Source: Buddleja alternifolia (lineage: Eukaryota; Streptophyta; Magnoliopsida; Lamiales; Scrophulariaceae). Taken from it: DNA of 64,000 nucleotides. The position numbers and the translations under genes are program-made. A model generated the notes under the pieces. That model was not told the origin of the DNA, ran no database searches, and saw nothing but the letters and a program-made list of their open reading frames with translations. The stretch is from assembly GCA_019426215.1 (NCBI GenBank), contig CM033394.1, positions 41,104,423-41,168,422 on the forward strand, read 5' to 3'. Below, in pieces: positions 47,728 to 62,438 of this stretch (within the stretch, counting starts at the first letter, position 1; every line of letters begins with the position of its first letter).

Positions 47728-50700
47728 CATGGTTCGTCGTAACGGTCGCGGTGTTCGTCGCGGAGGCCACCGTTCCAGTTCCACGGCACCGTCGCGAAAC
47801 GGTCACGGGCGTTCCACAATTTTTTAGCTTAAATTGCTCAAAAATTATAAAAAAAAATCCTAAAAAACTTTATAATTAGTAAATATTGTATTGAGTGTCT
47901 ACCTTTCTTAATTGGAAGATTTTAAACAACAAAGGCTAATAAAACGGAATGCAATTTGGCGTATAACTCTGAAATAGAATTATATAATTCTTGCAATTTG
48001 TATTACTACGAGATTTTTTTTGCGCATAAAAGTATTTGAATTTGAGTTAATATCACCTTACAAGTTTATGAATGTAAGATTTATTACATAAAATTTATTA
48101 AATAACAAATTTTCATTAGTACCAAGTAGAGTGACGAGGTGGTACAAAATCAGCAATATCTGATTTATGGGAGTCATGTTGATGATGATACAATCCATAT
48201 GAATAAGCAAAGTGAGACAATCCAAATTGTTTGCCTTGAGGCTGAGATGGTTGGTTTGGTGCATTGTAAGTAGTAGAGTGGAATGCATATACACTTGACA
48301 ATGAGTCATCATGATAACGATAGTACCCAAATCCTCGATAACCACTACTACTACCTGCACTATCCAAAGATCCATAGTCATGTGCTCGATATCCAACACC
48401 ACTTGCACCAGATGAGTAATCATATCCATGATATCCACTAGAACCACCAGAAGATCCATAATTTGTTCCATGGTATCCTATCCCACTTGTCGTGGAAGAT
48501 GTATGATCATGGTGTCTATTGCGCGAATAGTCTAAGTACCCATCAAAGTGTCCATGCCTGCCTGATAACTCTTGACGAGGATTATACGCCACCTCATGAG
48601 CAATCCCATTATCATTGCTAGATCCGTAACTATATCCAAGTGGCACTTGTTGGATCCCTCTCAAGCCAAGACTTTGCATTTGTTCATCAACACTTTTGTA
48701 TCTTCCGGAGGATCCACCAGAATAAGAATGATCACCACGACTAGAATCTATCGATGATAAAAAAAATGTCTTTGTTCTTCAATACCCGGCCGATATCTGT
48801 GGTCTGTATCTTGTGTGGCATAATAATTTTCACCTCCCTGTGCCCAAAACATACCGGTGTTATATTGATCATCTTGATAGTTGCGGGCACTTCTATCCTC
48901 ACTCCTTTGTTCGGTAGTATTATCATTTGATCGTTGAGACCTCCCATTGTTTCCCTTGTCGATTCCATCACCACTCTCATCACTATCATCACTGTCATCA
49001 CTGTTATCACTTAAGTTTTCTGATGCGACATTTTTCCCTTTCGAATTTCTTGATCGCTCCTCATTACGTCGTCCTGGAGCACTAGTAGTTGCATGATCGT
49101 CTTCTTTTTGCGAGTGGGTAATAACTCTATCCACTGAATCCAAAATATCATCTGACAATGTAGGTGGTTCATTCTCTCTTGTCTATTCTTCCAAGATGTC
49201 ATCATCTTCAAATATATGGTTCAGATCAATAGGGCTATAATAATCATCGTCTTTTTGGTACATCTTGTTCCTCACACAAAGTCACATATTATAGTGGCAG
49301 TAAACCAATTTGTGTAATTTTTCTATAGCCAGACGATTGCGAAGCTTTGTGTGTATCAAAGACCATGTACTCCAATTCCTCTCACAACCAGACGACGGTC
49401 AAGTTTGGCTTAGCACTTTAATCACAAGTTTTCTTAAGTGAGGAGCTTCTTCACCATAATTGATCCACCATTCATCTGAAATAAATTAGAATTGATGACC
49501 ATTATAATCTATAGTTGCAAAAAATTAAATAAAATATTTTAAGATTTGAAGAACATTAAAACTTGGAAGAGTTTGTTTAACTACTTGTAATTCAAGTGGT
49601 GAACCGAACTCTCCCATCTTGTTTGTAAATAATTTGATCTACCAACATAAAAAAACTTAAAAATTTAAGATTACATCTAAAAAAAATATTAATGAACAAA
49701 AAAATAAGATAGTACACCTCATTCATTGCTCAAGCTTGCGAATTTAGGTCTGGTTCAAGTCTCTTTACTACGACCTCATACGTGTAAACACTAGTGCCCA
49801 AGTATTGAAGTGTGGGGTTCAAAAAATATGTTGAAATATAGACATACAAAAGTTATTCTTAACTATGTATATGATAATTGACTAAAATATATTATATTAC
49901 CTGCAGCATGTAAGTGTTGGTGTAACTGATTGTACCAACGATCATCAATGGCGTTCAAGTACAATTGCCAGTCTTTGACTCCATCTTTTATTGCTAGTGT
50001 TGCCCTGTCCATGGCCTCATATATGATTGATAATGTGGGTTTCTTGTCTTGGTTAACAAGTTTTAAAACCGTAAGCAGGGGTTCCATTACTGCACAAATT
50101 TCTCTCGCCTTCTTCCAAAATCTGGCATCCAAGATTATCTTTGATACTTTTTCAACTTCTTTTCTTCTTCTTGTAGTATTATTACACTCTTCCCATTCAG
50201 AAGTTGTGCACATTCTCTTCAAATCAATATGATGCCGAAGAAGGCTTTCAATGGCAATAAATTGTGTGGCAAATCTTGTGATTCCAGGTCTCAACAATTC
50301 TCGATCATTCGTATAAGTTTTCATGAGATTCACAACTTTATCACTGTTGTATATGAAGCTTGTGATATATTTTGCCTTATCAATATATTTCTTTACTTTT
50401 TCCATCTTTCCAATATCTTCTAACATCAGATCAACGCAATGTGCAGCGCAAGGGGAGCAAAAGAGATGGGGCCTTTCTTGCATCAATCTCTCGCCAGCAG
50501 ACTTATTAGCAATTTCACTGTCTGTACCCACGTGCACCACATTTTCTTCTCTTATCTCATCAATTACTTTATTCATAAGAGACAAAAAAAAAATCAGTCG
50601 TTTTCCTTTTGTTGGTGCAGTCTACAGAAGTTTGATAAATCATATCTCGATCACAATATATCATAAAATTAATGATCAGATGTTTATTTCGGGTGCTCCA

Positions 50701-53700
50701 TCCATCACACATGATAGTACACCCATACTTAGGCCATTTTGCTTTTAGAGTGGATATGTACCTCTCTGTCTCTTTCACCTCTTCCTGTAAATAAATATCA
50801 CCGATTTGGCGTTCTGACCTTGTATTCCTTTCCCAACATCAGCAATAGTATTTATCATTGATTGATAATAAGGACCACTATCAGCAGCATTAAATGGTAT
50901 AGCATTGAATATAAACCATTTTGAAATGGCCTTGCCAACTCCTTTTATTTTGTCAGGGCAAAACCAATTTTTTATACTTTTTTGCTTTGAGGGGTACATT
51001 AGAGGATCAATACCTCTTGACGAAGATTTAGTTGTATCTTTTACGCTAGAGCTACGAGATATTCCTCTTTTTACACCTAAAGTTAGACCTTGTGAGGAAC
51101 CGGCCCCAACATGACCTACATGTAGCAAAGACAAAATTTAATTTGTAGACAGAATCATATGAACATACAAAAATGGTTTAGAGAGAGATACTCGACATAC
51201 CGTAACCATAGCGATTATGCATCTCATCCTCGAATGCAGCAGTTTTACAACTCTCTCTCATGGCGTTTCTCAATTGCCTACTTTCCATACGTTTTATATG
51301 ATCGAGATGTCGACCATCAAATTCTTCCTCACCACTACTATTTTCACTATCTAATGTATATGAGGTTTCTTGTCGAATAGCATGTAATGCTACATCTTAT
51401 TTTCTTTTCATTAAATTTCTTTGACTCTTCGAATCTTGAAGATGCTTCTGAAGCATTCGTGACATCTCTTTTGGAGCTTTTGTACATCTCTCCACATTCC
51501 CCGTCACAAGTGCAATGTGTTCTTTTAATCTTGTAATCCCCCAGTAATAACTTTTTGACAAAATTTGCATTTTATTGTTTTTCGACTATCACCAATTGGC
51601 TCGGCGAAATCCCAACCAATATCGTGTTTTGAGGCCTTCCTACAAAAAAATTACTCATCATGTTATGCTTTAAATTAATGTACATAAACAACCAAACATT
51701 ATAAATAAATATATATATATATATATAATATGTTAACAATGTAATCATTTCTTCACCATGATATGTTAACAATATAATATTCTTTTATAAAAAAAAAAAT
51801 TGTACACTGTGCTCACAAGTAATGAATGTCTCCCACATGCTAACAAGAAGTAAATATCAAATGTACATGATATTCATTAAATACTTCAAGAATATAAATC
51901 TTCTTATACCTACAAGCTTCAAATTTGTAACATATCCCAACTACTATTTGTTGAAGAATTTTCAATTGCTACGGGCACAAGTCAAAAGTAGGAAAATTAA
52001 TTTTCAATCACATCAAATAAGTAATATATTGATGATTTTCTTATAATGTCATTCACTTAACTTTTTAACCATGCTGTCAAATGAGTTATTATTTCACATC
52101 AGGCTAACTATATTTCATTAAATTAAGTATTGTAGTTACACGTTTCCATCTATACATCAAACAATAACAAAATTTATGATAATAACTTTAACAAATTATG
52201 AATAAACAAATCAATCAAGAATTGAAATTAGATGTGAATCAAATACTGAATCTATTTCTTTCACCATAAATCACAAATGCTCTCAAAAAGGTAACATCAT
52301 TTTTATATCCAAGTCTAACTCATAGTCTACTACTGGAGGTATCCAATTAACTCTACCTAGAAAAGCTCTTAAAGAAAATTTAGATACAGCTTCTGCATCA
52401 CCTAATAAATGGACGAATGGATGATTTTCTTATAATGTTTATTCACTTAACTTTTTAACCATGCTATCAAATGAGTTATTATTTTACCAGAAAATGGAAG
52501 AATATACATTTTTCAGATTAGTATTTTAGTATAACGAACATTTTTATTTATCTTTTACCAGAAAATGGAAGAAAGGATAATCTAATAATACTCTTTTAAA
52601 ATATTTATTTCTGATTCAAAGTTCTATAAACAACCAATAACAAAATTAAATAACTAAAATAAACAATAATAAGCAAAATTAAGAAACGTACCTTTGGGTG
52701 GTTCAAAGTGATAAGAAATTTATAGAAGGAAATTGATGCAGGGGAATCTATAAATTTTTTAACTTATCATAACTTACAAAAAAGCAATAAGACAATGTCT
52801 TATTTATAGAAGAAAATTGATAGAGAAGCACCGTGTAAATTTTAACTTATCAGAAAAATTACAAAAATCAATAATACACCTGAAAAGCAAAAATATATAG
52901 GTGTGCATTGATTCTACCCTATACGCACTTTATGCAGCTTTCTTCTTTGTCGGATGTTTTTTTTTTTTTCTCTTTTCTTTCTTTTCCTCCTTGTAATAAT
53001 TTCTTTACTTAGGATTCTTTTGTTCTTTGTCTTTTCCTCCTTTCTTTCCTGCAATAATTCATATCTTTCTTCTCTCTTTCCTTTCTTGTCTTTCTTCTCT
53101 CTTTCATCAACAAATAATTCAACTCCATGGACGCAGTAGGTGTTTCTGGTTCAGGGCATGACTGGCTGTTTTTTCTTCAATTCACCATCATCATCATCAT
53201 AACAATCTTTTCTATTCCTCACCTTTGAATTCTTCACATCCCAAGACTCCATTTTGAAGCCATCATTAACTAAACCCATCTTCTACAAACCCTAAAATCA
53301 TCCAAATTCAACAACAACAAAAAAAATCCCAATTTCCCACCAAAATTAAGCAAAATTATAATAAATAATTCAAACCCATTTCAGAAATTAAGTCATAAAT
53401 CCAGATTCAACTAAAAAAATGATAAGTTCTTAATTAGTAGTCCCACGATATAATCTTCTTCCTACAAATTACTTATATATATATATGTATGTATGTATGT
53501 ATATGTATATGTATATGCAGGAGGTGAAAGTGTTAAAGAAACCCATAAGAATGAAGAAAACGGCCTAGAAACAAAATCATTCAAGTTGAACAATGGCGAA
53601 AACAAACAAAGAGAAAAAGAGAGTGAAGAAACAGAGCCTTCTGAAACTGTGTTTTGAACACACGCCCGTTCCGGCGCCATTAAATCGCCGGAACGGCCGC

Positions 53701-53841
53701 GTCGCATCCTCATCCCGTCCGTCTCGCTATTTTTCGGCCTTTCCGACGCGTTCCAAATACAAAAACGAGTAGACCTGGAACTTTGGCACGCCTAGGGCCA
53801 TTCCCGTTCCGGCCGCTATAGCGCCGTTCCGGCGAACCATG
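47728..53841 (-). mobile_element. hAT transposon, 6.1 kb, nested in TRIM
   Basis: Ends CATGGTTCGTCGTAACGG and, inwards from the right, CATGGTTCGCCGGAACGG are similar and followed by GC-rich GTTCCGG/CGGTCGCGG subterminal words. Flanks TATGTATT and CATGTACT match in 6 of 8. The insertion point is confirmed by the intact second LTR of the same TRIM. The minus strand carries a BED/DUF659/hAT-dimerisation transposase gene that has decayed. Confidence 0.85.
48116..51650 (-). pseudogene. hAT transposase (BED, DUF659, hAT dimerisation) with Gly/Ser/Tyr-rich tail
   Basis: Reading on the minus strand: a BED zinc finger (about 51640-51500: KASKHDIGWDF, CKFCQKVI, RLKEHIA, with a 1-base shift), APKEMSRMLQKHL, then DUF659 (KSIKNWFCPDKIKGVGKAIS, CTIMCDGWSTRN). 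The RNase-H-like core is open from 50585 to 49863 (HVGTDSEIANKSAGERLM, LFCSPCAAHCVDLMLEDIGK, MEPLLTVLKLV). The dimerisation region (about 49400-49270) retains GCERNWSTWSLIHTKLRN. The tail is an acidic SDNSDDSDDSDESGDG segment followed by about 190 residues rich in Gly, Ser, Tyr and His, open from 48679 to 48116. Stops and shifts (near 48750, 49180, 49390, 50585 and 51420) make the gene non-functional as it stands. Confidence 0.82.
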
Positions 53842-54555
53842 CATGTACTTGGTAAACAAGAAACCCTAACTACAAACAAGGAAAAGATAAATACAAAGAA
53901 ACATAAAGAAACCTAAATTAACATAAATAATAGAAAGATATGAAAAGATATTAAATTATCTAATACTCCCCCGCAGTCGAAACGTGAGAGTCTTGAATAT
54001 TGAGACTGAACTAAAAACCAAGAAAAGATGTTACGACAGTCCGGGCATAAAGAATGCTTAGTAGAGAGATTTTGACGAATACGTTTCTCAAGGTGGAGCA
54101 GTTTCGTCTGGAAATCATTAAATAAGGCAGCGATTCGACGAAGACGCTTCTCAATATGGAGCAGTTTCGTCTGAAAACCATTAAATAAGGCGGCGACTCC
54201 AAGTCCTTATTTTTTCAAGGGTGAGTGGCGACAACATAAACAAAGATAAAGGAAAAAAAATCTACACTAAACTAAACTACATAAGGTGCGCCGGACGGGG
54301 TCGGCGACTTGAGGATGGCGGAAGCGAGAGATCGAGATACCATGGCTCGAAACCGTGGCTCTGATACCATGTTAGATTAGAGAAAAGCTTGTAGGGAACT
54401 TGTATTACTGAGTAACATATTTATAGAAATACGAGTACTTGGTAAACAAGAAACCCTAACTACAAACAAGAAAAAGATAAATACAAGGAAATATAAAGAA
54501 ACCTAAATTAACATAAATAATAGAAAGATATGAAAAGATATTAAATTATCTAACA

Positions 54556-55290
54556 GATTCATCTTGTGACATGGGAAGTTTTCAATTAATCTTCTTAGTT
54601 TGGTATGTCTATTAAGATTATTGATTATTTTCTTTTCGCAATTATGAATTAATTTCATCTACTCTAGGGTTATGTGAAAACTATGTTGATTTATGATTAT
54701 TGAGATTTGAGCTTTTCTGAATTAATTGTGACTTGATAGATATTTGATATTGTTCTCTATGCATGCTAATGCTTGATCATCATTGGTTTTGATTTGATTG
54801 CTTGATCTTGAAACAAAGAGGAGATAGCTAGAATAAGGTAGATCTAAAATATCGAATATCATAATGTAAGAATGGACTAGAGCTAGAATCAATTACCTTG
54901 TGTGGCTTTTTGTGATAAGGAGACCCGAATTGAAAGTATGATCTTTGTAAGCAACGAATTTCTTAGATCGAACTAATGTTTTACTTAATTTAATCTTCAC
55001 TATAAAGATATAGGGAGTTGTTATCCGAGATAGAGCCATTATATCAAGATCATACTATAATACCCACAAAATTGCATTTTTGTTAGTTTCAAAATTAAGG
55101 GGCGGCCTTGGAGGGGAGTGAAATTTTTGTTGTCTTGAAGAATCTTGATATTTTGTACTTCAATTGTTCTCAACCACATCGTTAGAGACAGTCTAAATTG
55201 TGTTATTTTTTATATTGTAAACTTTTTATTGAATAAAATAAAATGGTCATTTTCTCCTTAATAAACGAAACTTGACGCTAGATTCCCAAG
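54556..55290. other. Intergenic; possible right part of an old gypsy-like LTR
   Basis: No gene. Sequence such as TACTCTAGGGTTATG, flanking the TRIM insertions, reads continuously with 46380-46661 and 47570-47657 when the TRIMs are removed, which suggests one older repeat that took both insertions. Confidence 0.35.
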
Positions 55291-56279
55291 CAGAGACGGA
55301 GCTAGGGGGCATGATGGGGCCGTCGCCCCCCCCCCCCCCCCCCCCCCTCAATTATTAAAAAAAAAAATAGTGGTTCAAATTTTTTATAAAAAAATTCTCC
55401 CCCCCAAAAACGTTTTTTTTCATCAGGTTTTGCCCCCCCTACCCCACCATTTTTCTTTACTTTTCATTATACTTTACATCTTGTCCCCCACAAACACCAC
55501 TTTTTCTTTACTTTACTTAACTTTTCTTTACCTCCCCAAATCACTATTGCATTCACGCACCATTGTTCTTCTTTTGCAGATTACAAGCAAAGCTGAAAGC
55601 TCCATTTCAGTATCCAACTCTCAAGTCTCAAGCTTTCTCAAGATCCACCACTGTTGCTGCTGCTGTCAAACTCGCCGCTCACACACGCCCTCACCCCTCG
55701 TCGGTTCGCCCCTCTATTTAGGCTTTAATTACTTAATTTCAATTTCTAAATCTTAATTTGCATGATTGATGAATTGAAAAAGATGAGAACAACATATCTA
55801 TCTGTACTATATTTCCCCTCATGCTTTAATTATTTTCCCCTCATGCTTAAGTTTCACTAGAAATTATAAATTTAATGACTGAAATAAATTAACATTTTTA
55901 GATCTAAATATTTATCTATCTATACTTTATGTTGTAATAGATATATTTTAATAGTTTAATTAGATAAAATAAATAGACCACTACATAACTAATTTATCAA
56001 ATAATTCCCCTTCATTTTTTACCAGATTATATATTATGAGATAGAGAATAATTCAACCCTAGATGAAAACAAATAAACAATACATAGAAAGTTCTAGGTG
56101 TACAACTCGTCGAGTACAACTTAGAATGTCTAACTTAAATAAGTAGTCATGTTGGTTTGTTTTATAAGACTTCAATTGTATATTTTTGGATGAGACTTTT
56201 TAGTAGATATAGTATATTTTCTCACATAAATATAGCGTACCGTACCGCGCCCTCCGTGAGATTCCTGGCTCCATCCCTG
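55291..56279. mobile_element. Non-autonomous hAT element with perfect 8-bp duplication
   Basis: Ends CAGAGACGGAGCTAGGG and, inwards from the right, CAGGGATGGAGCCAGG are flanked by identical TTCCCAAG (55283-55290 and 56280-56287). The terminal family is the same as the intronic MITE at 10938. It contains an uninterrupted C run of over 20 bases near 55325 and no transposase. Confidence 0.92.
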
Positions 56280-57116
56280 TTCCCAAGGAAAATCATATTG
56301 TACTCACATGTGAACTTAAAACACTCTGTATCAACTTATATATCATGTGTTCAATGTTTCACTTTCACCTAAGTTAGATAACTTACATTGAGGGCCTAGT
56401 CTCAAAATCAACATCGGGGGTTAGGACTTTTTAACAAAATACCTCTTAGTAAATCGATCATCAGAAAATATTTAGAGTACGATTACTCCTAGTATGAATC
56501 TCTTGACTGCTATTTTTAAAATTGAACGCATCCAATTTCCACTTCTTTAATTGAATTTTGTTTATTTTAATTTGCTTTCAATATTTAGTAGTTTTAGAAA
56601 ATCGAACCATCTTTTTTTTATTTTTAATTCAAGACGAAGAAGAATAGCCTAAATATCTAGCCCGATAAATCCAGGTTGATAGTCAAAATCCTGAGCTATA
56701 AAGATCATATCTAGCTCTATAAAGGAGGAGACCTCTCACAATTTGTAAAAGACTGAGTTCGAACACATGACCTCTCACAATTTTTTTTTTTTTACAATTG
56801 ATCAAATTGCACTTATCATACATTTTTTTGGATTCAACTCTTGCTTATCAACATTTACATTTAAAAAGCAAGGTTAAATGTAAATTTGGTGTGCCCATCC
56901 CTGCCTCATGTTGGGCCGTCCATGAGCCCAAAGTTTTAATAAATGGTGAAAAAGGCCTAAATATGGCTATACCTCTTCAATCGACCTCAAATGGGTCCTT
57001 TGAAGTCAAAAACTAGCCCAATTTAGAGACGTTGACAGTTCAATAGAGTTGAAAATTAGGTGCATTTACCAAAATCTAATTGAGAATTTCGACCTGATAT
57101 TCGACTTTTAATTTTA
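56280..57116. other. Intergenic; SINE-like remnant and duplicated block
   Basis: Bases 56630-56800 contain a reversed SINE-like unit (AATTCAAGACGAAG..., then GAGTTCGAACACATGACC, a degenerate B box). Bases 56885-57010 match 38635-38745 (GTTGGGCCGTCCAT). No gene. Confidence 0.5.
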
Positions 57117-57133
57117 CAGAAGTTTGCTATTCT

Positions 57134-57374
57134 CTTTTTTTTTTTTTTTTTTTTTTAAGGAACGATTACAACATCATAATATATTGATTGCAAGAGAATT
57201 TATTACAAATAAACATCATTAACAAATACAATCATAAGCTACAACTAATACAAACAAACTACTATTACAAATGAAAGTAGAGAAAAAACTCACATGCATC
57301 CAGTGGGAGTCGAACTCATAACCTCTTGATTATGGGGCTTCAACCTTAACCAACTAGGTTAGGCATCATTGGCT
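57134..57374 (-). mobile_element. tRNA-derived SINE, copy 2
   Basis: Same family as 6137-6373: a T run (reverse poly-A), AAGGAACGATTACAACATCA, box B GAGTTCGACTCCC (reverse of GGGAGTCGAACTC near 57304) and box A CTAACCTAGTTGG. Flanking 12-bp duplication CAGAAGTTTGCT is perfect (57117-57128 and 57375-57386). Confidence 0.85.
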
Positions 57375-57386
57375 CAGAAGTTTGCT

Positions 57387-59427
<2,041 letters not shown>

Positions 59428-60175
59428 TAAGCGACAATTCGGATAGAGAGCTAGGAGTTTTAGAGTTATGTAGCTTTTCTGATAGAAAGAAGTTCTTCTG
59501 AGCCAATGGTAGAAGCATTGAAAGCAATGTTCCTGGTGGAGAATGGATCTTCTAGACTAGGGAAGCGTACAAAATCGAGCAAAATCCGGCCTATACGGGC
59601 AGCGATCCTAATGTCCCGATTCTATGTCCTACGGAGGCCTCTAAGACAAGGAATTTTTGAAAGACTCAATGGAGCAGTGGACCCCATTACTTTATTAATA
59701 ATAAAAAATTATGAAAGAATTATGACCATAACTGCATGGGGGACGTCTAATCCTTTTGCTGCCGCAAGGCTGGCTAATCGTACTCGAAAAAAACACCTTT
59801 AGACATTGACAAAAACGTCTTTCTAATAGGAGTTTGCGGTACCTAATACTAGTCAGTCGACCATAGAAAAGTTGAAAGAAGCCGACATACCCACTCTTCT
59901 TTCCCACCCTATTTCGTTCTTCCTTTGGGGTGGCCTCGCCCTCTTGACTTGATAGATCAATCAGACTACAACCGATAGTGCACTCTATTTTTTCTTAGTT
60001 CGTAGCTACCAACCCTAGTCAGAAAGCGAAAATGAAAAATGTCTACTTTTCCGAATAATAAGGTAAACTTCATAGGCCCAGTCGGGGTCCTTTGCCTGCA
60101 GCTTACTAAGCGTTGGTTCTATCCCGCCGGCTAAGCAACCTAGGTGGGAATAGTGAAGGAAAGAGAAGGGGAAGA

Positions 60176-60248
60176 AGCGAGGTAGAGGAATTGGTCAACT
60201 CATCAGATCATGACCTGAAGATTGCAGGTTTGAATCCTGCCCCCGCCT
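60176..60248 (+). tRNA. trnfM: Mitochondrial-type tRNA-fMet(CAU) copy, decayed
   Basis: AGCGAGGTAGAGGAATTGG, anticodon-arm TCAGATCATGACCTGA and T-arm GCAGGTTTGAATCCTGC, ending CCCCCGCCT, match the plant mitochondrial initiator tRNA. One base is missing in the anticodon arm and there are substitutions in the acceptor and T loop, so it is probably not functional. Confidence 0.75.
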
Positions 60249-60255
60249 TGAGATG

Positions 60256-60588
60256 CTATTGAAACGACGGAGCATGACGATAAGGAGGTGTTGTAATTAC
60301 CCAAAATCAAGGGAAGTGATTGTACATAGCCTAACTTATGGGGATTTTTGTAATTTTCCCTTAAAAGTACTGATATACTTAACCGAGGTAATTATCAGCT
60401 GCCTACTAGTCAACCTCTCACCAAAGAAAGGAAGTTTTGCAAGTCTCATCTCATCACATAATTGGACCTCTGTGCTTCTGTAGCTGGAGCAAGCATTGCT
60501 GGAAATAACATCGGTCTATATAAATAACTACACAACACATTAATTACCTCACAAACAAACACACACATACGTAATTGCAGAGTAAAGA
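60256..60588. other. 5' flank of SABATH pseudogene
   Basis: No gene. A CTATATAAATAAC element near 60517-60529 and an ACACAAACAAACACACACA leader resemble the region before the intact gene, so the duplication included the promoter. Confidence 0.5.
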
Positions 60589-62438
60589 TGGCTCAGTTAT
60601 ATAACAATCTAAGCAGAGTTCGATATCAGGCCTCTACGCCATGAATGGTGGAGAAGGACCAAAAAGCTATGCTCGAAACTCCTCCTACCAGGTACTCTAT
60701 TTTTGTTTTCTAACCAAATGGATACTTACACTTTTGTCACGAAGGTAAAAATAGTAGGGGCAATTACATGCAAACCCCCTCACTTAATCGGTAATACCAC
60801 GAGCCCATGAGGTTCTAAACTACCAAAACATTCCCTATCTTGACAACTCGAAAAACAAATGATGAAATTGTATCTGTTTATTCAATTTCACTGACATGGA
60901 AACTTATGGTCATTTCTTAAACCTCGGGGTGTTTTTCGTAGATCTCCCCGCGTGAGTATCTATGTAATTTACCAGAATAGCAGGATTCCTAACATCAAGA
61001 AGTTTGCTTTGAAGTTTCTAATATGTTTCTTTCTTCTGTGCAGAGGGTAGTCAATGTTGCAAAACCTATAATCGAAGAAGAAATTTCCTAAAACTCGACA
61101 TTAAACAACTTTCATCAACTCATCCAAAGCCTTTCCGCATTGCAGATTTTGGATGCTCAACAGGGCACAACTCATTTCCATGGCTGCAAATTATTACTGA
61201 AGCCGTTGCCAAAAAAATCAAAACCGAAGGACTAATTTCCCAAATCCCGGATTTTCAGGTGTTCTTTAATGACCAAGTCATGCAACACCCTTTCCCATTC
61301 ACTTCCATACGAAAAAAATTACTGCACCGCAGGAGTGGTCGGTCCCTTTCAAAGTTGCCTCTTGCCTAAGGGGCCCCCCTTGATTTTGCTTATTCATCTT
61401 GTGCTCAACTGGCTCTCTGAAGTGCCAAAGGCTGTGGCTGACTGTACGCCTCCAGCATGGAGTAAAGGGAAAGCTCACTATACAGGATCTAAAAAGGAAG
61501 TTATTGAGGCTTATTCAAATCATTACGCAAAGCATATCAAGTCATTCTTAGAAGCTAGAGCACAAGAGGTGGTTAGTGGAGGACTAATGGCTCTTCTTGT
61601 TCCTGGAGTTCCTAATTTTGAAAATTCTGGCACATCCTATACTACCCCGGTAGAGATAGATCTTCTAGGTTCTTGCCTAATGGACATGGCCAAGAAGGTA
61701 AAAGTCCAATATCATTTAACACTAAACAGATCTTCCTGGTTATTTCTTAATATTCAACTAAAATTGTCGATTAGGAGGTCAAATCCCGGCCCGGACCCAC
61801 AACAAACAATGATGCTCAGATCCAAGGATTAGGATTATGACTTCAACTGTGTTTTATGTAGAGTTATGAACAAAAGGAGGATTTTTGAAATTGATTAACA
61901 TAAAAAACCCGATTTTTTGGCTTCAGAATAGTGAAATTATGTATGATTCTTCAAACAACTATCCTAAGTAAGAAACTTTAAATTTCAGAAACCGTAAGCA
62001 ATTAACATGTAATTAAAGGGAAACTCCATGAACTATGCAGTGATATTGAGAAAAAGTATAGCTATAAAGTTCCAGCTCCTAATACTACTTTTTGCAGGAA
62101 GGCTTAGCGAAGCAAGGTAGACTCGTTCAACTTTCCACTGTATTATACCATCCCACAAGAATTTAGGGCAATAATAGAGGGGAATCACAATTTCAGCATT
62201 GAAAGGATGGTAATACTTAACAATCCAGGAAAGGCGTACCTTGCCCAGCGCCCATGCACGTGCCACATACCTCAGAGCGGTCATTTGAGGGATTGCTGGT
62301 AAATCACTGTGGAAGTGAAATCCTGGATGAATTATTTGACCGGTACACAACAAAACTTGCAGACCCATCACTTTTCCAAGACCTGAAAATGAGAAATCAA
62401 TCATAATATTTGTCCTCCTCAAGCGCAAAGTAGAATGA
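60589..62438 (+). pseudogene. SABATH methyltransferase pseudogene (duplicate of 44053-45818)
   Basis: All three exons and both introns of the intact gene can be aligned. Exon 1 (60589-60692) keeps the ATG but has a 1-base loss near 60605. Exon 2 (about 61045-61699) has a TAA at 61089-61091 after EEEIS and a shift near 61280. It is then open through LNWLSEVPKAVADCTPPAW and GGLMALLVPGVPNFENSGTS to CLMDMAKK. Exon 3 (about 62098-62438) has several 1-base losses (near 62105, 62120, 62230 and 62380). The SAM motif ADFGCSTGHNS is still readable. It cannot make a full enzyme. Confidence 0.93.

Larger units (their letters stand above)
47658..54555 (-). mobile_element. TRIM element, copy 2, split by a hAT transposon
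   Basis: The right LTR (54370-54555, 186 bp) and the interior match the TRIM at 42404 (CTCCCCCGCAGTCGAAACGT, the same PBS and purine tract). A perfect primer-binding site, TGGTATCAGAGC in reverse, lies at 54358-54369. The left LTR begins at 47658, is interrupted after 47727 and resumes at about 53842-53965. Flanks GATTA (47653-47657) and GATTC (54556-54560) match in 4 of 5. Without the hAT insertion it would be about 0.78 kb. Confidence 0.88.

Noticed and set aside
55370..55756. 128-codon open frame in the hAT element
   Set aside because: Composition follows C- and T-rich runs, no domain, and it crosses element sequence that shows no coding conservation with the related MITE.
59506..59802. 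Nuclear protein gene of 98 codons
   Set aside because: Lies between mitochondrial sequences, with no recognised domain or splice structure; kept only as an unidentified frame within the NUMT.
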